Below, in pieces: positions 34,188 through 43,530 of a DNA stretch of 64,000 nucleotides (positions are counted from its first letter, which is position 1; every line of letters begins with the position of its first letter). Source of the DNA: a virus. Location: positions 1-64,000 of IMG/VR virus record IMGVR_UViG_3300004280_000281; one strand, given 5' to 3'. The notes below the pieces were generated by a model, which was given only the letters and a program-made list of their open reading frames with translations, was not told the origin of the DNA and searched no databases. The translations under genes were made by a program, and so were the position numbers.

Positions 34188-35189
34188 CTATTCGCTTTCT
34201 GAAGATCTAGCTCCATCCTTGATCGCCTTCTGCGCTTTCTCGTTCAATTCCTTCTGCGCTTTCTCAGCCCTGTTCATGTTAGCCTCATCCTGAACTTTCT
34301 TGACTTCCATTCTTTGATTGTAGCTGGCAACCATATTTTCATGTGAAGAGAAGTGGTAGGCTGGTGTCATAACATCCATAAAGATTTTATCAAGCCCCAT
34401 CTCCGAGAACTGCTCGCACAGGGAGATCCATTCTACATCGTGATCTATGCCATTGATCTCTGCAGATAGGCTCATGCTGGAGAAAACTGCTCCGTCCACG
34501 AAACCCTTTGCATTGAACGCACAGATGCCGTTGAATGTCGAGTACAGTTTAAGGTGTGTGACCTGCGGCTGCATAACAAGTGAGTACAGTAGCTCGTGCG
34601 GTGTACAGTTCCACCAAGTGTCACTCTTCTGGCCTCGTGTTGCCCACTTGTCATAAAGCTCCTTTTCTGGCCTCTGCACGTCTCCATGCAGAGAGTAGAC
34701 CGATAGCACGTCCGCATCGCCTAGCAGTACTGGTGCTAGGATCTTTGGAATCGTTTGAGCCTCCATGTGGTAGTCCATGTCTAGCCAGATGATAGCTGCG
34801 TAATCGGACATGTCCTCTACATTGTCTAGGCAGTTGTTTCTGATTAGTGCCATTTTGTCGATTCTGTCCTTGCTTACTACTGAGTCGTAAGCCTCAAGGT
34901 CCAGCTTCTCTGAAACTATACGGCAGTCTACGTTATCCGGAGACTTCTCGAAAACATTGTTGAATGCCTCAACTGTTCCGTCAGATGAGTCGTTTTCGTA
35001 GATTAGCACTTCAAAGCTTATTGAGCCCATCATTTTTAGATCCTCAAACAATGCCTCCATCTGTATCTCTACGATGCTCTCGCAATCTCTGGCTACGGCT
35101 AGAATTAGAGTTGATGTATTTTCTGGCATAACTCTTTGGGAGCCATCCTCGATGACACCCTCTTCTTTGATCTCTTCATTGTCTGACAT
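34188..35189 (-). CDS. GT-A glycosyltransferase, Cap59-like
   Basis: A 333-residue protein with a GT-A fold layout: LILAVARDCES, then VLIYENDSSDGTVEAF, then IIWLDMDYH with the DxD metal site. This resembles Cap59/mannosyltransferase-type enzymes. The C-terminal ~60 residues are charged and helical (KAQKELNEKAQKAI). It sits second in the operon, one base from the preceding stop. It probably adds a hexose to a surface, virion or DNA-linked glycan. Confidence 0.65.
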   Translation of the reverse strand: MSDNEEIKEEGVIEDGSQRVMPENTSTLILAVARDCESIVEIQMEALFEDLKMMGSISFEVLIYENDSSDGTVEAFNNVFEKSPDNVDCRIVSEKLDLEAYDSVVSKDRIDKMALIRNNCLDNVEDMSDYAAIIWLDMDYHMEAQTIPKILAPVLLGDADVLSVYSLHGDVQRPEKELYDKWATRGQKSDTWWNCTPHELLYSLVMQPQVTHLKLYSTFNGICAFNAKGFVDGAVFSSMSLSAEINGIDHDVEWISLCEQFSEMGLDKIFMDVMTPAYHFSSHENMVASYNQRMEVKKVQDEANMNRAEKAQKELNEKAQKAIKDGARSSESE

Positions 35190-35190
35190 C

Positions 35191-37290
35191 TTAACTACTC
35201 TCTTTCGCCACTGGTGGCTTGTCTAGGTTGAAACTAATAGGCTTGTGGCTATCGACGATGTATATGGAGCCGCCTCTTATGTGGTTGCGGATGGCCTCTG
35301 CGCCATCTGTCTGCGCTACTCTTACAGTATAGCATCCTTCTGGAGTTGAGTAGTCTATCGCAGCTACACGCTTGCTGTGCTCAAGGAACACTGAAGCCTC
35401 TTTAGCCCCTGAGGTGATCATTAGAGCTGAGACCGGAGATGATCCCTGTGAGGGGTGGATAAGTCTTTCCTCAAACAGTGGCTTCAATGTGTCGATCCCG
35501 CCTTCTCTTACCGAAAGCTTTAGAATGCTGAAGTCACTTTTAGTTTCCCCATGCAAGTACAGCTCACTAAGAATATGCTGTGGATCAATGTTGTATACGA
35601 ATTCTCCACTCTTGACAATGAAGACCCATCCTCCGTTAGAGGCTTCCTTTAGCTTTTCAGTCTGGTCGTCTCCTTGCTCAATGATGACAGATTCTACCTT
35701 GCAGTTGTTTTTAAGATTCCATTTTGTTCCCTCGTCCTCGGATACGTTGCCGTTTGACAAGATGGCGAACGTTAGACTTGGTATGTCCCATCCGGAACGA
35801 TCTTTCAGTGCTGCCTGCATTATTGCTGCTTCCCACTTCTTACCAGCGAGATTCCAACTGTAGTTGCCAATGGCCAGGGAGCGGCCTTCTTCTCCCAGAG
35901 TCGATGCGTAGAAGTCGCTTGACAGAACTTTGTTCATGTTCTCTACTAGACTGTTTACACTAAAGATGGCCCTATTTTGCATAGTCTCTGCCTCTGTGTA
36001 CATAGTTTCAACCTTGATCGGGAGTGCTCCTCCGTTGCGGTTCTTCTCGTACATTGAAGAGTAGTCTGTGCATGTCACTGGTACGCCGCAGGACTTAGCC
36101 TCTGTCGCTGGCATCCCGTCACCTTCGCAAATTGACGCTTGAACATACAGGTCCATTAGGTTGTAAATCTCATTAAGGGCCTCTTCGTCATAGCCCTTAT
36201 TGGTGTTTGGCGTAGTCACCGTGTTCTTGCCGCATTTGGCACATGGTCTGGAGTTGAATCCCCATGTTGAAACACCCATAGCGTTGCAGGAGTGACAGAT
36301 GTGGGAGAAAAGCACTCGATGCTCTAGACCATTCCTAAACACCGACTCGGGGATGTCGAATCCAACGTCTGGAATCCCCGTATGGAGAAGAAGTGCCGAT
36401 AGCTCTCCAGTTTCTGGATACTTGTCTAGGAACTTCCCATACGAGTCGATGAGTCTGCTGAACAGCTTTCTGGGCTGGTTCCTCATAACGGATCCGACAA
36501 TCTTTACTTCTGGACTGAGACCCCACTTCAACTTCACCTCGGACTTGTCCAATGGTTTGAACACCGCTGGGTCTGTGCCTGCCTGAGCAACTCTAGCTAC
36601 TTCCAGCGGCACTATTCCGTGGCGCTTTGCAAGATCTGTTCTGGACTGATCCTCCATTACCTTTTTCCCGAAGTGGCTGTACGCCATAAGAGTGTCGGCC
36701 TTGCCATAGTCCTTTAGCCACTCCCATCTCTGGGGGTAGGAGTCTACGCAAGCCATCCAGATCACGTGACATTTTTTTGTTATGTTGTGATCGACTACGA
36801 ATCTGTCCATCCAGTGGTCTCTATGGATTAAAACCACGTCCGGCTGAAAGTCTGTCATTACACTCTGGTACTTGAAAAGTCCGAATTGGTTATCTCTGTA
36901 GTTAGCTTGGTAAGCCTTCTGCTGCTCCTCGCCTATTGGCATGTTTCCGTAGAATTTCCAGGGAACTGAACTTACCCTGGGGTCAATGTCTCCCCCGTAG
37001 GAGCCTAGCTCTGCTACTGTCATATTTGGAATGGCATGGAGGTGTGTTAGAACCTCTCTTGTGTAAGTTGAAAAACCCGTATGAAGATAAGAAGCCTCTG
37101 ATACGAATAGTACCTTGATCTCCTCGGCATCTTTGTTTACTCCGTTGTCTATCAGGGCCTGTAAGTCATCAAGGCTGTCATGGGATGAATCAAACTTGGC
37201 ACCTTTGATATTGTCACGAATCTGTCCACCAGTCCTCAGGCTCACTTTCTGAACCTTGTCAGGGCTGCGCTTTTTACGCTTCTTAGCCAT
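35191..37290 (-). CDS. GT4-type glycosyltransferase with zinc ribbon insertion
   Basis: A 699-residue protein, first in the operon. After a Lys/Arg-rich tail come a GT-B N-domain (VLFVSEASYLHTGFSTYTRE), a linker, and a C-domain with GSVMRNQPRKLFSRLIDSY and the donor motif ICEGDGMPATEAKSCGVPV. Between them, Cys332/335 and Cys350/353 (CHSC...CAKC) form a zinc-ribbon-like insertion. The last ~190 residues form an extra domain with VRVAQTDGAEAIR-type strands. It probably uses a UDP/ADP-sugar. The insertion and C-terminal extension are unusual for GT4. Confidence 0.7.
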   Translation of the reverse strand: MAKKRKKRSPDKVQKVSLRTGGQIRDNIKGAKFDSSHDSLDDLQALIDNGVNKDAEEIKVLFVSEASYLHTGFSTYTREVLTHLHAIPNMTVAELGSYGGDIDPRVSSVPWKFYGNMPIGEEQQKAYQANYRDNQFGLFKYQSVMTDFQPDVVLIHRDHWMDRFVVDHNITKKCHVIWMACVDSYPQRWEWLKDYGKADTLMAYSHFGKKVMEDQSRTDLAKRHGIVPLEVARVAQAGTDPAVFKPLDKSEVKLKWGLSPEVKIVGSVMRNQPRKLFSRLIDSYGKFLDKYPETGELSALLLHTGIPDVGFDIPESVFRNGLEHRVLFSHICHSCNAMGVSTWGFNSRPCAKCGKNTVTTPNTNKGYDEEALNEIYNLMDLYVQASICEGDGMPATEAKSCGVPVTCTDYSSMYEKNRNGGALPIKVETMYTEAETMQNRAIFSVNSLVENMNKVLSSDFYASTLGEEGRSLAIGNYSWNLAGKKWEAAIMQAALKDRSGWDIPSLTFAILSNGNVSEDEGTKWNLKNNCKVESVIIEQGDDQTEKLKEASNGGWVFIVKSGEFVYNIDPQHILSELYLHGETKSDFSILKLSVREGGIDTLKPLFEERLIHPSQGSSPVSALMITSGAKEASVFLEHSKRVAAIDYSTPEGCYTVRVAQTDGAEAIRNHIRGGSIYIVDSHKPISFNLDKPPVAKESS

Positions 37291-37344
37291 ATCTTCTCCT
37301 TGTTTCCTTAAGTGTTTACAGGGCCTAAACTAATGAGGCTCCAT

Positions 37345-37380
37345 GATAAACTATAGCAGTTTTGAATTGGTTTTTTGAAT
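37345..37380 (-). promoter_or_regulatory. Candidate sigma70-like promoter for the sugar operon
   Basis: On the minus strand, TTCAAA (37379-37374) lies 18 bases before TATAGT (37355-37350), about 60 bases upstream of the ATG at 37290, which has AAGGAG at 8 bases. It sits just past the terminator of the SSB block, so it would start an independent operon. Confidence 0.45.
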
Positions 37381-37394
37381 TTTACACTATTAAA

Positions 37395-37452
37395 TAAGTA
37401 ATAAAAGCCCCCAGAATCGCTAGCCTCGTATTGAGACAGGAAACTGGGGGCA
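37395..37452 (-). terminator. Terminator (minus strand) after the SSB/polymerase block
   Basis: GCCCCCAG at 37407-37414 pairs with CTGGGGGC at 37444-37451, with a ~29-base loop. On the minus strand the stem is followed by TTTTATTACTT. It lies ~100 bases after the SSB stop. The remaining 37453-37553 spacer shows nothing else. Confidence 0.75.
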
Positions 37453-37553
37453 GCTGTGTAAGATTTCCGAACCAAGTATAGTCACAAGGTTTGCACTTGC
37501 TTTAGTCTATATCAAATGGGAAGTACGGATCTTGTCAAGTTTAATGATAAGTG

Positions 37554-38030
37554 TTAGAACGGGCTGTCGGAACCAAATGGGTCTTCTCCGCCGAAGCTGG
37601 CGTCAGAGGCCGTCTCAGTTACTCGCTTGCTGGAGCCCTGGTCGCTTGACTTGCTGACGGCGGGGGCATTTGAGCCACTGCTTCGCCCTTTTCGGGAGTC
37701 TTGGGCATTCTTGATCTCGAATGCATTGACGAAGAACGTCTTTCTCTTATCGCCTGTTTCCTTGTCGTTCCACTCGTTGGCTCTGAGTGATCCACGTACC
37801 AAGAGAAGGTCGTCGCTGTTTACGAGCTCATTCACCTCTCCGGACGGATTCCACATCTCTACGTTTACATAGGTATGAAAACCCTTCTTGTCTAGGTTGT
37901 CGAGGGAGAATTTTAGAATGGTTCTCTCTCCATCGGGAAGTGTCACTAGCTTGACGAAACGAGCTAGTCCCTCGATGTACATTGTGTTGGTGTTTCCACG
38001 AGCGTTGTCTTTATTGTCACTGTCTGCCAT
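37554..38030 (-). CDS. ssb: Single-stranded DNA-binding protein
   Basis: A 158-residue protein. ATG 38030 was chosen for AGAAGG six bases upstream; the open frame continues to a TTG at 38057. The OB-fold body has RFVKLVTLPDGERTILKFSL, then HTYVNVEMWNPSG and DDLLLVRGSLRANEW. A Ser/Gly-rich linker leads to the acidic tip GEDPFGSDSPF, the classic SSB tail that recruits other replication proteins. It lies beside the polymerase. Confidence 0.85.
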   Translation of the reverse strand: MADSDNKDNARGNTNTMYIEGLARFVKLVTLPDGERTILKFSLDNLDKKGFHTYVNVEMWNPSGEVNELVNSDDLLLVRGSLRANEWNDKETGDKRKTFFVNAFEIKNAQDSRKGRSSGSNAPAVSKSSDQGSSKRVTETASDASFGGEDPFGSDSPF

Positions 38031-38072
38031 TGTGGCCTTCTTTCTCTGTTTGGCCAACTTGGCCGGTTTTGA

Positions 38073-38534
38073 TTACTTGCTGTCTTCCTCAAATGCTTTT
38101 GCTATGATGTGACTAAACTTGTCACAAATGAACTCCTCAAGCTCCCCTGTCTTCTTTGACCTTTGTGCTGACTTTGGAAGCCTGTCGAACTCTGATCTAA
38201 CCACTATGTGTATTAGCTCATGGCATACCAGGGTGTCTAGGTTTACCCATTGTCCAAAATACTTGGGAGCATCTCTTCTAAACTGCACAGTTGCGACCTG
38301 TTCAATGGGGTGGCAGTGGGTTACGCATCCTAGTACGATTTCATCCGTATCCGTCGATGATAATGCCACACTATCAGACTCTTCCGTCTCAAACTCTTTA
38401 ATCTTTGTATTCATGCTAATTGCGCTGCAGATAGCCACCTTTAGATCCCAACCGTCTAGGCCAAGAATCTTCTTGTACTTGGCGAGAACTGGTGAAACCA
38501 TCGCCTTTGTTAGCCTAGGTGTTGGATTTTTCAT
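38073..38534 (-). CDS. Zincin-like metalloprotease/SprT-type protein
   Basis: A 153-residue protein with LVCHELIHIVV (HExxH, two zinc His and the catalytic Glu) and a downstream Glu (ELEEFICDKF) as possible third ligand. The family resemblance is to small SprT/WLM-type zinc proteases. The start overlaps the polymerase stop (TAATG). A role in processing a phage protein, or DNA-protein crosslinks near the fork, would fit but is inferred. Confidence 0.6.
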   Translation of the reverse strand: MKNPTPRLTKAMVSPVLAKYKKILGLDGWDLKVAICSAISMNTKIKEFETEESDSVALSSTDTDEIVLGCVTHCHPIEQVATVQFRRDAPKYFGQWVNLDTLVCHELIHIVVRSEFDRLPKSAQRSKKTGELEEFICDKFSHIIAKAFEEDSK

Positions 38535-41500
38535 TATAGCCCCTGAATGCTTTCTATGAGTGGTGCGCCGTCTCTTGACACCATGCCCTCGATAAAGCAG
38601 ATATTGCCCTCTTTGACAACTGACTTAAACTTCTTAAAGGCATCTGAGAATATGATAGCATCCATGCTGAATGTTTTGTCTGATATTTTCAGGAATGCCA
38701 TCTTGTTTCCGTTTCTGTCCGTTTTCGGTGCAACTCTCGTAAGGATCGCAATCGTCGAAAATCTCCTTTTGGGGATCTCGTGCTTGATATTCATGACCGT
38801 ATGCGTACTCCTGGTATCTTCATAAATGTCCACCTCGCAGTACTTTAGGGGAATGCCTACATATAGCAGCTCCCTTGCCGCCATGTAGCGGTACTTATCC
38901 TCTGAATTGTTAAGCTCCTCGGCCTCTGACAAAAGTGCGTTGACCTTCTTCATTCTTGAGACATTGACGACCTTTGCATTAACATTGTCTGAGTTGAGCC
39001 AAGTCTTGAAAACATTGACCGCATCGAACACCCCATCGGAACCTGGAACGTTTACTGTTTTATTTGTTCTCGCAGTGCTCAAGTCAACGTCTCCTCCTCC
39101 TCCGGCTATCACTGAAAAGACTTTGAACTCCTTGTCTGTCATTGCCTTCAGGAGTCCAACAGTGCTGTGCAGCTTCACTCTCTCTATGTCTAGGAAGTCG
39201 AATGCACCCGCATACGCCAAAGCCTCTGCAACGTCCTTCTTGGCGCCCCTGAGGCCCAGCATGAAGCTATCCGCCCCGTTCGACTCGTCGTAGATCTTTT
39301 TTACCAGCTTTACTGAAGCCTTGCCAACCTTCTTGACCGACTTTAGACCGAAGTAGATGTCGTCTCCTGATATAGTAAAGTCGTCTTCTGAGTAAATGAG
39401 TGAGGGCGGCTTGATCGAAATCTTCCTCAGCTTTGCATCGTAAAAGATCTCTGAGATCTCCTCCTGTGGCTTCTGTTCGTTTTCTGACAGTTGCAGGAGT
39501 GAGCAGTAGAACTTCTGGGGGTGGTAGAACTTCGCATATGCTGTAGTGTAGGCCATCATTCCGTATGTAAGGGCATGTGACTTGTTGAATCCGTACTCTG
39601 CGCCCTTTTCAATCCATCCCCAAAGCTCCTCCGCCAACGGAACGTTCTTGTACTTCTCTACGCATCCATTCAGAAATCTCTTATGAAAGCTGGCCATGAG
39701 TTCTGGAATCTTCTTTCCAACAGCCTTCCTCAGCATGTCGGCCTCCTTGAGGTCGAATCCCCCAAATACCTTTACTACTTCAAGCATCTGCTCCTGGTAT
39801 AGCATGACGCCGTATGTCTCTGCGAAGATTGGCTCTAGGTCGGGGTGAATGGTAGTCCACTCTCCACTTAGCTTGTTTCTCAGGTACTGGTCAGCCAACC
39901 CAGACTCAAGAACTGCTGGCCTAATCAATGAGACTAGTGCCGCAAGTTCATCAATATTTGAAGGCTTAACCTTCTTGGCCCAGTTCTCCCCTAGCTTTGA
40001 CTCAAGTTGAAAGATGCCCTTGTTGTTTCCACGACATATTGACTTGTATACGTCCAAGTCGTCGAACTCTCCAACACGCTCCTTGAAGTCTGGCATTGTG
40101 CGGGCAACCACTGATAATGTCTTAAGCCCCAGGAGGTCCAGCTTCATGTACCCCAGCTTCTCGATGTCGTACATGTCGAAACCTGTTAGAAGTGACTTCT
40201 TGTTGGCATCCCAACAGCAGGGTATGGCACCAAACAGGGTCTCGTCTGCGATCAGCACTGCACATGCGTGGGTGGATCTGTTTCTGTTAACACCCTCAAG
40301 CTTCTTTGCAATCTCAAACGTCTTCTTTAGCTTCTTTCTTCGGTCAGCAGCTAGGGCTCTCAGCTCCTTGGCCTTGGACGGGTCACTCTTGGCATCCTTT
40401 GCCCACTGGATTATGTCCTCGTCAATGCCCTCTTCCGCCTTCTTGAAGACGCTCAATCTGTCGATTACGTCCTGAATGCCCTTGTTCTTGTCTGGAACAT
40501 TCTTGGTAAGCCTATTCAGGTACTCGTGGGTTAAACCCATCACCTTTCCAACATCCTTTAGTGCGCCCTTTACAGACAGAGTGTTGATAGTCATCATGGG
40601 AAGAACACGGTCTTTTCCGAATTCATCCTTTAGATACTGTAGAACCTCGTCTCTTCGGTCGATCTGAATGTCTAGATCTACGTCTGGCATGGATCCTTTT
40701 CTTCCATGATTCCAGAATCTCTCCCACAGTAGGCCGTACTTAATAGGATCTGCGTACTGAGTGACTTTTAGTAGATATAGAACGAGTGATCCCGCACAGG
40801 AGCCTCGTCCGAATCCTCTGAGGATCTCGTTATCGTCACAGAATTTGCACACCTGGAACACGATCATGAAGTAATGCTGTAGTCCTGCATCCTCGACCTC
40901 AGCTAGTTCACGCTGTATTCGTGCAACGTACTCACTCTTGTTCTCCTTGCTCTCTATGTCGAACTCTGCCCAAGCCAACTTGCATAGCTCGTAGAGCTCC
41001 GCCATGCATTCCTTGTCTGACATCCCCTTGTATCTAGGCGTCTTCATTCCACCCAGCTCCATGCTTATGTCAATTGAGTCGGCAATCTCCTGGGACATGT
41101 TGACTTCGGCGGGTGTGAACTTTGTAAGCATCTCCTCCGCTGATCTTTGATAGTAGTCAAATCCATTGAACACAATGCGACACCCTTTGGTCACTCCCTT
41201 GGCGTGGTCTAGTACTGGAGTGTCTAGAGTGGCTCTTGCGTCGATAGCCTTTAGGACTTCATGAGCAAAGGCATCGGAACTATTGACGTAGTGTCCGTCA
41301 TTGGTAGCTACCGCCCTCAGTCCTAGCTCCTCTGCCACCTGCCTACAATTGGCTAGGATTAGCTCCTGCTCTGGAATATAGATCTTTCCATCGTCGTTTA
41401 CTCGTTGAAGCTCAACGTAGGTGTTGTCTTCTCCGAATACGGATACCATGTGTTTTACATGCTCCTTACCTTCTTCGTAGGTGTCGTGTACAAATGCATG

Positions 41501-41968
41501 GTTTGATGGAGAATTCATGCACCCTGTCAGACAGATTACTCCCTCTGAATATTTATTAAACTCTTTCCACGAAACTCTCGGTCGGTAGAAGAACCCACCG
41601 CCGTCTGCCACTGGCACGTTTGCCCAAGTTGTCATCTTGTATAGATTTGAGAGTCCGACGTTATTCTTGGCAATAAGCGTGATATGTCTAGACTTGCGAA
41701 CCTTGTCCTCGTGGTCGTGTGTGAAGTAAAATTCGCTACCAAGGATTGGTTTAATTCCAGCCTTGATACATTCCTCGTAAGCCTTCACGGCTCCGAACAT
41801 GTTGCCGTGATCTGTCAAACAGTATGCATTTTGTCCTAGCTCCACAGCCCTAGCAACCGCATCCTTAGGCTTGGAAAGAGCGTCCAATAGTGAGTAATGG
41901 GAGTGGTTGTGCAGCGATACGTAGGATGCGCCCCGTGTGATGTCTGAATCCTCTGCCTTATCACACAT
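38534..41968 (-). CDS. dnaE: DNA polymerase III alpha subunit (DnaE-type)
   Basis: A full-length 1,144-residue C-family polymerase. The PHP domain opens with SLHNHSHYSLLDA (19-31) and CLTDHGNMFGA, with ATNDGHYV later. The palm contains RGFGRGSCAGSLVLYL (~384-399) and PDVDLDI (428-434) with the catalytic aspartates. EQMLEVVKVFGGF and FNKSHALTYGMMAYTTAYAK follow in order, and the C-terminal ~200 residues hold the HhH and OB regions. No intein or frameshift is seen. It overlaps the upstream gene by 8 bases. It is the phage's likely replicative polymerase; no epsilon exonuclease was noticed nearby. Confidence 0.95.
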   Translation of the reverse strand: MCDKAEDSDITRGASYVSLHNHSHYSLLDALSKPKDAVARAVELGQNAYCLTDHGNMFGAVKAYEECIKAGIKPILGSEFYFTHDHEDKVRKSRHITLIAKNNVGLSNLYKMTTWANVPVADGGGFFYRPRVSWKEFNKYSEGVICLTGCMNSPSNHAFVHDTYEEGKEHVKHMVSVFGEDNTYVELQRVNDDGKIYIPEQELILANCRQVAEELGLRAVATNDGHYVNSSDAFAHEVLKAIDARATLDTPVLDHAKGVTKGCRIVFNGFDYYQRSAEEMLTKFTPAEVNMSQEIADSIDISMELGGMKTPRYKGMSDKECMAELYELCKLAWAEFDIESKENKSEYVARIQRELAEVEDAGLQHYFMIVFQVCKFCDDNEILRGFGRGSCAGSLVLYLLKVTQYADPIKYGLLWERFWNHGRKGSMPDVDLDIQIDRRDEVLQYLKDEFGKDRVLPMMTINTLSVKGALKDVGKVMGLTHEYLNRLTKNVPDKNKGIQDVIDRLSVFKKAEEGIDEDIIQWAKDAKSDPSKAKELRALAADRRKKLKKTFEIAKKLEGVNRNRSTHACAVLIADETLFGAIPCCWDANKKSLLTGFDMYDIEKLGYMKLDLLGLKTLSVVARTMPDFKERVGEFDDLDVYKSICRGNNKGIFQLESKLGENWAKKVKPSNIDELAALVSLIRPAVLESGLADQYLRNKLSGEWTTIHPDLEPIFAETYGVMLYQEQMLEVVKVFGGFDLKEADMLRKAVGKKIPELMASFHKRFLNGCVEKYKNVPLAEELWGWIEKGAEYGFNKSHALTYGMMAYTTAYAKFYHPQKFYCSLLQLSENEQKPQEEISEIFYDAKLRKISIKPPSLIYSEDDFTISGDDIYFGLKSVKKVGKASVKLVKKIYDESNGADSFMLGLRGAKKDVAEALAYAGAFDFLDIERVKLHSTVGLLKAMTDKEFKVFSVIAGGGGDVDLSTARTNKTVNVPGSDGVFDAVNVFKTWLNSDNVNAKVVNVSRMKKVNALLSEAEELNNSEDKYRYMAARELLYVGIPLKYCEVDIYEDTRSTHTVMNIKHEIPKRRFSTIAILTRVAPKTDRNGNKMAFLKISDKTFSMDAIIFSDAFKKFKSVVKEGNICFIEGMVSRDGAPLIESIQGL

Positions 41969-42365
41969 GACTTTCTCCGTCTACTCTCTTCCATGTATTA
42001 AAATCCGGGCACCAGTACAGCCCCTGCTCTTCTCTCACGATGGTTGCAAACTTATCACGCTTCTTCTCGGTCTTAGACTGGCGAGCAAGCCGCATCTCTT
42101 TAGTTGGTCGCAGGGGGAATCTCGGTTGAAACCTGAAACACTTGGGGCTGACTTCACGCTTCCTCCAGCGGAGGATGCCGTGCCCCTCGTCTGTAGTGCC
42201 AAGAGCCAAGACGAAAACGACCTTCCAGCCCTTGCGTTTGCCCTTTTTTAGATCACGATAATACCAACCAGACTCAACCCCTTGCTTGGTTTGGATCTGA
42301 CAGTAGTAGTCGTCACTTAAATCGACAGGAGGCTCGCTCCAGTCTTCTAATTCTAATATACTCAT
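41961..42365 (-). CDS. Hypothetical basic protein
   Basis: A 134-residue Lys/Arg- and Trp-rich protein (GWYYRDLKKGKRKGWKVVF, REEQGLYWCPDFNTWKRVD) with no family match. It has a good AGAAGG site before ATG 42365. Its position directly before the polymerase start, with an 8-base overlap, suggests a small replication accessory or nucleic-acid-binding protein. Confidence 0.5.
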   Translation of the reverse strand: MSILELEDWSEPPVDLSDDYYCQIQTKQGVESGWYYRDLKKGKRKGWKVVFVLALGTTDEGHGILRWRKREVSPKCFRFQPRFPLRPTKEMRLARQSKTEKKRDKFATIVREEQGLYWCPDFNTWKRVDGESHV

Positions 42366-42396
42366 TATTTTTTCCTTCTAAGACATGGTAGCATTA

Positions 42397-43479
42397 TTAA
42401 ACCTCTGAAAACAAGTATTTTCCAAAAGCTTTTTTCACCCTGTCCTGATAGCCCTTCGGATTTATTCCGTAAGTTGCAGCTGCTACAGAGCTTATGAGAC
42501 TGTTTCCATCCTGTGGAGTGAAGCAGAATCCTGTTACAATACTGTCGTTCTGGACGCTCAGGCTTTCTAGGTTGATTACTGTCTGGTTTAGGATCCTGCC
42601 ATATAGGCCATAGTCTCTACCGAAGCTGAACACCTTGTTGCTATCGCTCTTGTGGGTAACAGCCATCATCTCGTTCTCTGAGATCTGCTGACGAACTAAG
42701 TCCAATGTCGTGCCAGTAGTTTCAATCCTAAATCGGATTCCGTGCATGTACTGACTCGGTATCTTGCAAGCACTGGAGAACACTGTTGGCTCATCCTCTG
42801 TCCCCAGGTGTATGCCCTTGGTTGACATGATAGCATGCAAGTCTTTTGCGTGGTGTGTTCCAAAGCTGCTGCTGTGAGCTCCCACACTTAGGGCTGGGGA
42901 GAACGAAGAGGTCTGGCTAATGTCGTTAGTTCTTCTTATGCATGTGAAGTCAGCACTCACGAAGTCAGTCGGGTCGTGTCCACCATCCATTCCAATGGTC
43001 TGGACTAGGGCTGCTAAGTTATGGGTATTACAGGATACAATCTGGTGGAATCGCTCTTGATACCAGTCTTGGCCCTGTAGCACTTCGTCGTTGATGCCGA
43101 AAGCGTACTTCTTTCCAAACCCATCCTCCGATCCTTGAGCGATGAACATTCTTGTAGTGGTATTCCTGTAGTAGAACTTCTCCTTGTTCTCTAGACCTAT
43201 TCCGCCTGGAGTGCAGTCGATGATAACAGTGGCTCTATCGATTGCCTCTTCCGAAGTAAAGGATGGCTCAATGCCCATATCGACAAACCCAGACTTATTG
43301 TCGGTAGCCAGGAGGGCTCCAGTCTCAATCAGTTGTACAACTTTTGAGCGATCTGTAAGAAGAGGGGTTCTCTTGTTGAATGTAACTTGGTCGAATCCAA
43401 GGACGTCTTTGGCCCTGGACAGCATCCCGATCAGGGGCTCTCCGATAGTGCCTGTTCCGATTACATGTACGATTTTCAT
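42397..43479 (-). CDS. Type II (archaeal-type) glyceraldehyde-3-phosphate dehydrogenase homologue
   Basis: A 360-residue protein from ATG 43479, with AAAGAGG six bases upstream. It follows the archaeal/class II GAPDH layout: VIGTGTIGEPL for NAD(P), ATVIIDCTPGGIGLENKEKF, FIAQGSEDG, and the catalytic loop HQIVSCNTHNL with Cys150. FGTHHAKDLHAI supplies the paired His (209/210) found in PSHHGPDV of archaeal enzymes. The match covers both halves, and the key residues are present. The enzyme oxidises glyceraldehyde-3-phosphate; a phage copy would be a metabolic gene. The gene lies between DUF2061 and the polymerase block, away from the sugar operon. Confidence 0.75.
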   Translation of the reverse strand: MKIVHVIGTGTIGEPLIGMLSRAKDVLGFDQVTFNKRTPLLTDRSKVVQLIETGALLATDNKSGFVDMGIEPSFTSEEAIDRATVIIDCTPGGIGLENKEKFYYRNTTTRMFIAQGSEDGFGKKYAFGINDEVLQGQDWYQERFHQIVSCNTHNLAALVQTIGMDGGHDPTDFVSADFTCIRRTNDISQTSSFSPALSVGAHSSSFGTHHAKDLHAIMSTKGIHLGTEDEPTVFSSACKIPSQYMHGIRFRIETTGTTLDLVRQQISENEMMAVTHKSDSNKVFSFGRDYGLYGRILNQTVINLESLSVQNDSIVTGFCFTPQDGNSLISSVAAATYGINPKGYQDRVKKAFGKYLFSEV

Positions 43480-43530
43480 TATATACCTCTTTCGCAATAG
43501 TCTACCACAGGTGCGGAGCTATCTGCCACA

